NCBI GenBank assembly: GCA_030278955.1
Contig: JAOANR010000002.1
Location: 21,996,057 to 22,060,056, forward strand
Source: Hygrophila difformis
Lineage: Eukaryota; Streptophyta; Magnoliopsida; Lamiales; Acanthaceae
DNA length: 64,000 bases
Reading direction: 5' to 3'
Part shown: positions 54,340 through 64,000 of the stretch, one piece after another
How positions within the stretch are numbered: the first letter of the stretch is position 1
Layout of the letters: every line of letters starts with the position of its first letter
Position numbers and translations under genes: made by a program
The notes under the pieces: generated by a model
Seen by the model: only the letters and a program-made list of their open reading frames with translations
Databases searched by the model: none
What the model was told of the DNA's origin: nothing

Positions 54340-54351
54340 GCTCTGATACCA
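54340..54351 (-). promoter_or_regulatory. Primer binding site of F (initiator tRNA-Met)
   Basis: TGGTATCAGAGC on the minus strand, three bases from the end of the 5' LTR. Confidence 0.93.
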
Positions 54352-54354
54352 CTT

Positions 54355-57300
54355 TGTAACACCCCGGATTTGATAACCCAGGCCGGGATGTCACCGCCAC
54401 ACCTCCCTAGCAAGACACGGTTTCTCCGAGCTTGCTAAAGAGATGCAAGGCTATGGTTTTTCAGAATTTAAATCATTCAAACAGCCCATTTACATATAAT
54501 TTAAAAATAATAATATCAAAGTTGCAGCGGAATGTAATATTTACATATATATAATTGTAATGCAGCGGAAATTTAAATACTGGGCCAACATGGCCAAAAC
54601 ACGGGTTAAACAGGCCCGTTCATGCAAGTTGTAATTAAATGCCGGAATTTAAAATAGAGTTTTTCCCGAATGTTCCCATGTATGCATATGATGATGCATA
54701 ATCCTCATACTCTGAAAGAAAAAGGGGAAATGTGGTTTGGTCAGCAAAAACGTGCTGAGTAAGTTAACACCTAATATGATCAAGGGGTTTCGAAGCCTTT
54801 ATTTAAATTTAATAAAAACATGCTTGTAGGTAATTCAAAATTTGAGTTAATCATCCTCTACTAAACAAATGGCATAATTTAACACAAGGATTTCACGTGA
54901 TCATAATTCAAATTACATGGTAAAATAATTGCAAGGCATAATTTAAAGGTATAACTTAAATAAGGAAAACATTCACGTCTTAAAATTTTCCCGTTACTTC
55001 ACGATTAGGTATTTCAGGATTTTCATTCTTTCACTTTTGTTCAATATGATTTTATATGATTTGATCTTGGGGAAACAAACCCGCAAGAATTTAAACGCTT
55101 CCTAGGGAATTGAACCCGTATGAATTAACACACGTCCTGGGGAATCGAACCCGCAGGAAAACAAACGATCGCCCTTGGGAAATCGAACCCGCAAGAACTC
55201 AAGTACATCCTAGGGAATTGAACCCATAGGAATCAACACACATCCTGGGGAATCGAACCCGCAGGAAAACATACAATCGCCCTTGGGGAATCGAACCCGC
55301 AAGGACTCAAATACATCCTAGGGAATTGAACCCATAGGAATCAACACACATCCTGGGGAATCGAACCCGCAGGAAAACATACGCCTTGGGGAATCGAACC
55401 CGCAAGGTAAGGACAAGTTTTGCAAAATTTCACAAGTTTTTCATGCGAGTATCTAACGTCCATTATAGGCACGCCAAGAAGGCTAGAGGGGCACCCTGCA
55501 GGGCACTCGCCCTCCACCAAAGTATCTCAATAACATTTCGATTTAGTATAACGGGGTTTTTCAAAAGTATATATGTATCGTATTTCAAGTCTTCGGCCGT
55601 TTGTTTCGAAATTTCAAAATCTCTCGATTTAAAAGTCGTTAGGCGTCACAGTTTACGCCTTTTTAATTTAAAAATTCTTTTCAAGTCCGAAAAATCTGAA
55701 TTTTTCATAGCTTATCAAAAACACCCTAACGAACATCTTTCGTGTTTTAACAATTTCGAAATAAGTTGAGGAAACATGTCAAAAATCGAGTTTAATGCAA
55801 AAAATAGTTCACTGTCTGGTGGCAGTTTTAACACAGTTTAGAAAATCGACTTTTTGACATATCAAATGGACTCCAAAAATTCTGAAATTTTAAACACACA
55901 TACTAGACATGATTATCTACAACTTTCATTTAGATTGCAAAGATCAAATCGAACTAGAAAATATAGAAACAGTCTCATCAAGTTCGGACATGTTCACAGG
56001 CGGATTTCGAAAACGTGTTATCAAGGCAGTTTATGTTTGATGCGATTTGAAATAGCAAACATCGACGAAAATGCTTGAAATTTTTACACAACCTAGATTT
56101 ATGTGTTAGGATAAAAAGTCTAGTTTTGCATTTTTCTGTTTGAACTCTCGAAATAGGGGTTTTGGTTCGATTTCAAACCTGTCACAGTTTCAAGTTCGAA
56201 TCTCAATGCAGATTGGTTTCGGTCGATTTCGGATATCAAAATACAATGAAAAATTATGAAAATTTTACATGAACTAGATCTTTGTCTTAGGAACGTTTTT
56301 CGTGTTTTAAGTTTTTCCTTTTGAGCAGTTTTAAGTGTTCGAAAAATTCGCACAAAATTGTTGCGCCGAGGGTTTTTCGTGTTAACAGATTTTAGAGTTA
56401 TTAAATCCATACGTTTGGTTGCATTTTAAGTCACCCAAAACCAAGTAAGTATTAACTTACAGTGGGGATGATGTCTAGGAGGTCACGGGGTCGTCCGGAA
56501 TCCACGGGATGTCACGAGCGAGTTTCCTCAAGTCGATTTCCTCTTCCAACGTCCACGAACCGAATCCGAAAGCAAAAGTCTAGGGTTAGATCGGATTTTC
56601 GCACTCAAAAACTTAAACAAAAACCTATGGATGACTTACCACAATCTGGAATACTAAGATGTTGTTCTCCACACCTCCTTCGTCGATTCCCGTCGCCGGA
56701 AAGTGATCGGAAAGTCGTCGGAAGTGAAGAACTTGTGTTTTCGGATTTTGGGAGAGTTTTGGATGATGGATGAGTTTGAGAGGCTGAGAATGGAGTGGAA
56801 ATCTGTCAATGATCGTCTTATAGGCCTTTCCCCCGACTGGGATTGGGTTTCCAAAGTCGGGACACGAAAATATGGTAAGAAATCCCCGAAATCGCGCAAT
56901 TGGCAGCTGCAGTCTTGGTGGCGCGGGGTTGGCGCGGTTTTTAGCCAAAACCAGCACGGAGGGCGCGCGGCCTGGTCTGGGCCGTGCGTCCGGACTGGGC
57001 CGTGCGATCCCGTCGGGCCTTTTCTCCTCTCTTTCGGACTTCTGTCCTCCTACGTTTTCGGGCTCGATTTTTCGGGTCATTCTCGGATCATAAATCCTTA
57101 TCTTAAATTTATCTCGACTCAAATGAATTTCATGTTTGAAATCTTAAGTCCGTCGGTCTCGGGTTCGTCGGCTTCCAATTCGTCGTCTTTTGACTCCCGT
57201 GCAATAACTTGTGTAATTAAATTTCTTCCGACTTCACGGGTTCTTGGAATTAGAATTATTTTCCTTCTTGAATTTAATTCCAATTATTTTGACTCAATTC

Positions 57301-57482
57301 ATGGAATGTCTTCAGGCTTCCTTTCCCTCTTTTATTCCATTTTGAATTTTGAATCTATCGGCGTTTCATTTCCGAGAAATAATTTATTGTGATAAATTAT
57401 TTTCTTCTTCTCGGAGATATTTCGACATTGATCGGAATAAATTTTATTCCTTTGGACGTTGATAAAAATCTGGGGTATTACA
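54355..57482 (-). mobile_element. 5' LTR of F
   Basis: It has the same order and nearly the same sequence as the 3' LTR of F, including the array (55076-55407). It ends at the GGGAG duplication (57483-57487). No clear TATA box was recognised upstream of the leader exon. Confidence 0.93.
55076..55407 (-). repeat. Ten T-arm-like units in F's 5' LTR
   Basis: It matches the array at 49793-50133 unit for unit, with a few single-base differences. The count of ten is the same in both LTRs, as expected for a young element. Confidence 0.88.
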
Positions 57483-57487
57483 GGGAG

Positions 57488-59660
57488 GCCCTGCAAGACA
57501 CATCGCTAGTGCATTAGCCCTCTATCAAGTATGGCATCTTACTCAAGTTAATAGTGCACAATGGATTTAAAAGACTTTTCGACAATTTTCCACATAATAT
57601 CCTCTTTAAAAGAGTTTTCAACAATATCAAGGGAGTAACCTCATAACAAGGGCATTCAATAATTCCAAATGTCATTTCAACATTTAACCCCCATATCAAT
57701 ATCTCTTAAATATGAAAATATCATTTCATGGATCTCAAAATCCAACAATTTCTATGGAATTTCATGGATCTCAAAATCCAACATTTAACCCCCATATCAA
57801 AGGCGATTGCTATGAAATTTAAACTGTAGATACTCAACACATAATTGAACAAGTTTCATGTTTTACACTTTTCAAAATGAGGTATGGAAACAGTTCAAAA
57901 ATCGAGTTCTTTTAAGAACATATATTCTGCCAGAAATTCAATGGTGACTCTATAATTTTCAACAGGTTTTAAAAATAGTAATTCGCGACCAAAAATTATG
58001 ATATTTTACCACAACACAGATAACACATAGTTAAATATTTCATGAAGAAACCATTCGGGTTTGAGAGACTTAAGACCTTCCAAAATGAGGATTTCAGAAA
58101 ACACTATCATTTCTTAGATTTCAGCAAAAAGAAATTTCGACCTTTTGATAAAGCGGATCCCATAACTTTTTCATAAGAGTTCCAAAAATCATAAAATTTT
58201 CCAGAAATATACTCAACTCAATAAGAAACAAGTTTTATGCAGGAACCTTTGAGGGATAATGAACCGAAATAGTTTTAAAAAATGGATCTTTAAGTAAACG
58301 AAAAACTGACAGATTTTGGTATAATGAGGGAATTCTAGTTTTGTACTCTTAAAACATTGATTGGGATCTCCAAAACATGAAGTAGAGAGTGTTAACTTAC
58401 TGAATTGATTTATAAGAGCAAGGAGATTCAAAGATAATGGCCGTTATAACACAAGATTCGCACCACAAATTACAGGTTTCGCTGAAATTCGACAAATAGA
58501 GGAAAATCAATTTATAGTATAAAAAATAAAAGATTTAGATCTCTAAGATACAAGTTTACAAGGAGGATATCTTACTAACCAAGTGTTGAGAAGAGTTAGA
58601 ACTCTAGAATGATGAAGATTGCCAAGCCTACAAGACCCCACAATCCTTAAGATATGCTCACTATGTGGGAGAACTTGGAAGAATAGAATGGGTAGTGAAT
58701 TTGGCTAATGAGATGGATGAGATTGGTGTGTTTGAAGGCTAGAAACTCCCTCTATTTATAGGCTAAGATGTGAATAATTGAACATGACACATTGTGAGAG
58801 TGATTACAACCTCACCAATCATCCAATTAAGTGTGTCTTGAGCAATAATGGTTAGAGTATTTGTATCCACTCATTTGGTCCTTATAGCCTAACAAAGAGG
58901 CTATTAATTTGGGAGGCTATTAATTTTGTCCATCATGTTGTCTATTAGCATAATGGTTTGCCTATTATGGAGGCTATTAATCTTGGTGGGTTCAAAAGAT
59001 AATTGATCACCTTTCTTTGCTAGCCATTCATCCAAGACACTTGGTAATCATGTTGATTTTTCATCTATTTGTTTAGGAAGAAAATTTTTTACAGTTGCTT
59101 TTAACCTCATATTTGTGTAAGTAGTGTATCACGAAAATGATTGAAGTATTAGCTTGTCTAGAAAAATCATTATTCTTGCCATTATTTAGTGGCATGCATT
59201 TATAGTCAATGAGTTGGATATTATAATATAATATTTATTTATTTATTTATTTCAGGTATTGTATTTATATTAATGTGCTTTCAAAAAGATAATAAAAATA
59301 TACTTGCATGGTTTTATTTTATTCACAACAATACTCTAACCACAAAGTCTTCATGTCATTATCAAATAAAAATTTTAATCTGTGGATATATTTTTTTATA
59401 TAAAAGTTAATTTAAAAACTCATATTTTTACTTTTATAAAAATTTATTCCATAATGAATATTAAAATACTTAAAATATTCACATACTATCCTCATAGTAA
59501 TTTTCAAGACCAATGTGTATATATATAAAAACTTATATATATAATTTAAACAATAGATTTAAAAAATATTCCATAAACTCTATAATTCTATTACCCTTGA
59601 TATTGAAATTCATATTTTTTTGGAATTAAAATTATTTCGGGTAATTTCTATGGTATTACA
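57488..59660 (-). mobile_element. 5' part of E's 3' LTR, right of F
   Basis: It resumes E's LTR after the GGGAG copy with GCCCTGCAAGAC (the CTGCAG block) and runs through the middle repeats (about 57850-58390) to the LTR start (GGTATTACA at 59660 on the plus strand). It has a TATA box at 58753 and AT-rich U3, and lacks the GC block of the other LTRs. Short direct repeats lie at 57680-57800. Confidence 0.88.
58753..58760 (-). promoter_or_regulatory. TATA box of the E LTR
   Basis: TATAAATA followed by GAGGGAG on the minus strand, at the position where A and B carry theirs (upstream of the leader exon). Confidence 0.6.
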
Positions 59661-59839
59661 ATCCACCCTCCTTAAGAATCAACTTCTTCCTTGAAGTTTT
59701 AATGATGAAAACTACTGTGGCAATCTAATATGCGGAATACAAGATAAAAGTTAATGAAAAAAAAAGTTTTAGGAGATTTTGAACATACCCTATCAAGATT
59801 GTGTCGGGTGGTTACATCCTCCTCCCCTTAAGCCGACAG
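59661..59839 (-). other. Post-pol tract and polypurine tract of E
   Basis: On the minus strand a first purine run (CTTAAGGGGAGGAGGATG) is followed by TAACCACCCGACACAATC, and a second (TTCTTAAGGAGGGTGGAT) lies next to the LTR. No coding sequence. Confidence 0.8.
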
Positions 59840-61426
59840 TTATGTCCCCATAACTGTTTTTGGGTCATTTAAAAAGAGATTGGGGTAGCGTTGCTTCATA
59901 TCATCCTCTAGTTCCCATGTTGCTTCTTCCGTACCATGAATGGACCAAAGTACTTTAACAATCCGGGTGGTCTTGTTCCTTGTCGTTCTTTCTTTGATGT
60001 CGAGTATTTGGATTGGATACTCTTCATAAGTTAGATCTTCTTTGAGTTCAATTACTTCATGTTGAAGTACATGGGTTGGGTCATGCACATATTTCTTTAA
60101 CTTTGAAACATGGAACACATTGTGTACTCGAGATAGTTGTGACGGTAGGGCTAGTCTATATGCCAGGGTTCCGACTCGTTCCATAATGTCATAAGGTCCA
60201 ATATATCGAGGACTCAACTTTCCTCGCTTTCCAAAACGCATCACTCCTTTCATAGGTGATATTTTCAGCATAACCTTATCTCCAACTTGAAATTCTAGGT
60301 CTTGTCGCCTAACATCGGTAGAACTTTTCTGTCGATCTTGTGCTGCCTTCATTTTCCCTTGGATCATCTTGATCTGTTGGGCCATGTCTTCAATGAGTTG
60401 CGACCCAACCACTATAGAATTCTCACATTTTTCCCAACATAGTGGGCTTCGGCACTTGCGTCCATAGAGTGCCTCAAACGGTGCCATGCCTATATTAGCA
60501 TGACAGCTGTTATTGTAAGAGAACTCTATCAAAGGTAGATAGTTTTCCCAAATTCCTTTAAATTCAAGAACGCATGCTCTCAGCATGTCCTCCAGTGTTT
60601 GGATTGTCCTTTCTGTTTGTCCATACGTCATCGGGTGAAAAGCAGTGCTCATTTTAATTTGGGTACCAAGAGCTTCTTGAAGCTTGGTCCAAAAATGAGA
60701 GACAAATCTGCTGTCTCTATCAGAGATTATATCATGTGGCACTCCATGTCGTCGAACTACATTATTCATATACGCTCTTGCTAATTGATCCATAGACCAT
60801 GTATTCTTCATTGGTATGAAGATAGCAGTCTTTGTCAATCTATCAACAATTACCCAAATTTTATTCATTCCTTTTGGTTATCGTGGTAGTCCTGAAATAA
60901 AATCTATTGATATACTATCTCATTTCCAGCTTGGGATTTCCAATGGTTTCATGAGTCCTAAGGGCTTTTGACGTACTGTTTTAACCTTCTGACAGGTTAA
61001 ACATCTAGCCACAAACTCAACTACCTCATTCTTCATCCTTGGCCACCAATAAACCTTCTTTAAATCCTTATAAAGCTTATCACCCCCTGGATGTACTGAA
61101 TACGGGGTGTTGTGGCCTTCTTCCATTAATCTTCGTTTTAGCTATATGCATTTATGCGGTACGCACCGTCACCCTTTGAAGCGAATGCTTCCATCCTCAT
61201 GGATTGCAAAACCAATTGTTTTTCCTTTAGCAAACTTCTTCTTGATCCTTTCAAGCTTTATGTCGCCAGGTTCAGCACTGCGTATTTCATCAAATACCGT
61301 AGATTTAATGGTCATAGCATTAATGACATTTTCCACAGTTCCATAATGGACTAGCTCCGTGGCTACCTTGACCAAGTCCACATACAGTTCTGAAGGTAAG
61401 ATAAGAGTATTTGCCACGTGTCGAGT
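59840..61426 (-). pseudogene. pol: Integrase and chromodomain of E, few breaks
   Basis: The frame 60868-59840 is open over 342 residues and holds all three catalytic residues ([14 protein letters not shown], then E in YGQTER) plus a full chromodomain (RTTRNKTTRIVKVLW, HGTEEATWE). HPMTYGQ replaces HPMTDGQ. The zinc domain ([12 protein letters not shown]) is at 61126-60920. A TGA at the tryptophan of the SWKWD motif (about 60917) and a stop near 61169 (after IRFKG) separate the pieces. Confidence 0.88.
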
Positions 61427-62720
61427 CTTGCGGCTCAACGCATCTGCGACCACGTTAGCTTTCCCTTCGTGGTAGGCGATGTCCAAATCATAATCCTTGA
61501 TCAACTCTAACCATCTTCGTTGCCTCATATTTAACTCCTTCTGAGTAAATATGTACTTAAGGCTCTTGTGGTCGGTGAATATCCGACAAGTTCGTCCGTT
61601 CAAGTAGTGTCGCCAAATCTTTAACGCGAACACTACCGCTGCTAATTCTAGGTCGTGCGTTGGATAATTCCCCTCATGAGGCTTCAATTGTTGTGATGCA
61701 TATGCAATGACTTGTTGTTGTTGCAATAAAACACACCCTAGCCCCTCTTTTGAAGCGTCACTATACACTTCAAAATCTCGATTCTCTGTTGGCAATGTTA
61801 AAACTGGTGCTGTTGTGAGGCGTTTCTTTAACTCTTGAAATGATGATTCACACTTTTCTGTCCATTCATACTTCAAGCCTTTCTTCAAAAGTTGAGTCAG
61901 GGGCTGTGCAACTTTGGAAAAGTCCTTGACGAACCTCCTGTAATATCCAGCCAGTCCAAGAAAATTTCTCACTTCTGTTTGATAAGTAGGCGTAGGCCAC
62001 TCGGTGATTGCTGATATTTTTGCTTGGTCTACAGAAACTCCATCAGCTGATACAACGTGGCCTAAAAATGCTACTTTTTCTAGCCAAAAGTCACACTTGG
62101 ACAACTTGGCATAGAGTTGGTGTTTCCTTAATGTCTTTAGCACCTGATGCAATTGCTCATGTTCTTCATTGCTCTTTGAATAGATCAAGATGTCGTCGAT
62201 GAAAATGACTACACATTGATCTAACAATGCTCGAAACACATCATTCATGAGATTCATGAATACTTCTGGGGCATTTGTTAGTCCAAAGGACATCATCGTA
62301 AATTCGTAATGTCCATAACGTGTCCTGAACGCAGTTTTCGGAATATCCTTTTCAGCTATTCGCAGTTGATGATAACCGGATCGCAAATCTATCTTGGAGA
62401 ACACTGTTGCACCTTTAAGTTGATCGAAAAGGTCATCAATCCTAGGTAACGGGTATTTATTTTAATCGTTACCTGATTTAAACCTCTATAATCGATACAA
62501 AGACGTAACCCTCCATCTTTCTTCTTGACGAATAAGACTGGTGCCACGGCAACGTGCTAGGTCGTATATACCCCTTTTGTAATAATTCCTCGAGTTGCTC
62601 CTTGAGTTCATTCATTTCTAGGGTTGCCATGCGATAAGGAGCTTTTGATACAGGTTCTGTTCCGGGAAGTAGATCGATTGTAAACTCGACTTCACGTTCT
62701 GGCGGCATTCCAGGGATTTC
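61427..62720 (-). pseudogene. pol: Reverse transcriptase and RNase H of E
   Basis: RT has FTIDLLPGTEP, YRMATLEMNEL and GYIRPST. A frameshift near 62540 affects the family's WGAPVLF, and another base loss is near 62460. From 62404 the frame is open: [44 protein letters not shown] and the RNase H end VADALSRK. The catalytic aspartates are present in both domains. Confidence 0.88.
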
Positions 62721-63300
62721 TTCTGGGAATACATCTGGATACTCCCTCACTAATGGAATGTCATCAATTTTATTCTCCTTTAACTTGAGGTTATGGATAT
62801 AGCATGCATAAAGCATATATCCTTTTTGCATAAGAATATAAAATTTTAAGGCATTTACTACCTTAGTCTTACGTTTGGGGAGTTGGACATAGTAGTTGGC
62901 CTTTTTGCCTCTAGTCTCAGACAGTGTAATTTTATGTTTCTGACACTCAATTACCGCTTTATATTGGGTAAGCCAATCCATTCCCAATATAATATCAAAA
63001 TCTTTAAGGTCAAATTCTACTAAGTTCGCATAGAACTCAAGGTTCTTAATGAATATAGGAATCCCATCGTATCGTTTGGTACACGATACAATTTTTCCCG
63101 AAGGCAACTGAATTCCTAAGTTAATCATTTTAGGTTTTGGCATCTCTAATTCAGGCAAGATTCTAGAAGAGATAAATGAACAACTTGCTCCAGAATCAAA
63201 TAAAACCTTAACAAGCACACTTAAAGTCGTAAATGTACCTGTTATCACATCCCCTTGAGTTGAAAGATCTGCCTGATTAATAACATTGAGCCGCCCTATA
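62721..63300 (-). CDS. Aspartic protease of E, open
   Basis: It lies inside the open frame 63431-62478. DSGAS is at about 63197, followed by CSFISSRILPELEMPK, LGIQLPSGKI, FDIILGMDWLTQYK and the CQKHKITLS linker. No stop falls in the domain. It is part of the Gag-Pol frame, not a separate gene. Confidence 0.85.
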
Positions 63301-64000
63301 GGTGCTCCATGGTTCCCTTGTTTGTTTCTATTTTTCTGAGGCCTCTGTCCTTGATTATTTCCGTTTCGCACATCCTGATTATTTGGCTGAGTGGGGATAT
63401 TTAAGGTCATCTCTTTTTGTAATATTTTCAATGCGGGTCTTACACTCCTTCCTCATATGACCTTCTCGGCCACATCTATAACATGTACCCGGCTTGGGGC
63501 ATCCTCTAGCCATGTGGGGCTTATTGCATTTTGGGCATTGTGGTATGTACCCTTCATGGTTTTTAGTACCATTGCTGCCCCCTCCTTTGTTTCCCTGGAC
63601 AGGTCGATTCTGCCCACCTCGAATATTGCCTTTATTGTTGCTGAGGTGGTTGTTGTTGCTGTTGTTTCCTCGGATGTCCTGAATCCTCTTGTCCTGTCTT
63701 TGGAACCCGCAGCTAGACTCCTCGGCTTTTCTCTTCATCTGTTGTACACGAGAAACTGCGACAGCTCGATCGTAGATCGCTTGGAGGGTAGGATACTGAA
63801 CTCCAGCCGCCACTTCTCTAATAGAGAGGTTTAAACCCATTTCGAACTTCTGTGCCTTCTCGGCATCGGTGGAGACTAACTTAGGAGCAAATCTGACTAA
63901 CTCCTTGAATCTGACATAGTATTCTTGTACAGATTGTGCTCCTTGTCGTAACGATAGAAACTCTTCATACATAGCTGCTTTGGTACTTATCGGGTAAAAC
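63301..64000 (-). pseudogene. gag: gag of E, 5' part off-window, one frameshift
   Basis: The frame is open from the window edge through the capsid end (YEEFLSLRQGAQSVQEYY, LNLSIREVAAGV) and two complete knuckles (CPKCNKPHMARGC, CYRCGREGHMRKEC, about 63440-63550). It breaks near 63420, at KRDDL, by a one-base shift. The first part of gag, uORF, leader and 5' LTR lie to the right. Confidence 0.85.

Larger units (their letters stand above)
49083..57482 (-). mobile_element. Element F, complete gag-only non-autonomous Tekay-type element
   Basis: Two LTRs (49083-52208 and 54355-57482), a primer site (54340-54351), leader, gag, a short pol remnant and polypurine tracts are all present. It is flanked by GGGAG (49078-49082, 57483-57487). 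The LTRs differ at only a few dozen positions by eye over 3.1 kb, so it is young compared with its surroundings. Pol is deleted from the start of protease to the end of the chromodomain. This layout fits the gag-carrying non-autonomous class sometimes called TR-GAG. Confidence 0.93.
48308..64000 (-). mobile_element. Element E, large Tekay-type copy, 5' part off-window
   Basis: Read on the minus strand from the right edge: gag (partial), protease, RT, RNase H, integrase, chromodomain, post-pol tract, and a 3' LTR (59660 down to 48308) that is interrupted by F. It has fewer lesions than A, B, H or L. Its 3' LTR terminus (TGTAACACCCCG on the plus strand at 48308) lies inside the integrase of D. 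Confidence 0.9.

Overview
The window is a nest of plant LTR retrotransposons. I see no host gene, rRNA, tRNA gene or CRISPR array. Most copies are Ty3/gypsy chromoviruses of the Tekay/Del type: gag starting M-A-P-R or similar, tandem zinc knuckles, a DSGAS protease, an FIDD reverse transcriptase, a D-35-E integrase and a C-terminal chromodomain. Their LTRs are very long (about 2.5-3.1 kb), start TGTAATACCC and end GGGGTGTTACA, and the primer binding sites match initiator tRNA-Met. One element (D) is a different chromovirus, closer to CRM/Reina. Together with a Helitron end, this points to a repeat-rich angiosperm, probably a eudicot. The species cannot be told from the sequence.

Layout, left half. 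Element A (1-10776, +) enters from the left and carries a solo LTR, S1 (5238-8056, target duplication GGATG). A sits in the gag of a sister copy, B (10777-17841, +). B sits in an LTR of G (17842-21941, -). G has lost most of its body, and in its place is a cassette coding for a 'putative plant transposon protein' (19845-21190). G sits in the leader of H (21942-30810, +). The reverse transcriptase of H is split by a rearranged insertion, I (25173-29436, target duplication CCATG), which ends in an LTR 3' terminus on both sides and contains a 134-bp-arm hairpin. H is cut off in integrase and joined to LTR debris, J (30811-32637) and K (32638-33706).

Layout, right half. Element L (33707-40717, -) has lost reverse transcriptase by deletion. 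Its right LTR is cut by the 3' end of a Helitron (40718). Then comes D (about 41816-48307, +), whose integrase is cut by E (48308-64000, -). The LTR of E is cut by F (49083-57482, -, target duplication GGGAG). F is a complete gag-only element with two near-identical LTRs and no pol.

Nearly all pol genes are broken by stops and frameshifts. Exceptions are the F gag and the partial integrase-chromodomain of I, and E has the fewest lesions of the larger copies. F is the best candidate for recent movement and would need pol from a relative.

The most interesting signals are in the long LTRs. (1) They look like spliced leaders: a GT donor and an AG acceptor lie about 1.3-1.5 kb apart, with a hairpin 27-31 nt before the acceptor whose stem is kept by compensatory changes. 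(2) One LTR has a 92-bp GT-AG segment that is missing, exactly at its ends, from the sister LTR. (3) Tandem arrays of small hairpins occupy the same LTR position in different subfamilies. One array has units that copy the tRNA T-arm and Pol III B-box (GGTTCGATTCC), again with compensatory stem changes. (4) A short coiled-coil/acidic ORF precedes gag in at least two elements, and its acidic end is recognisable in a third.
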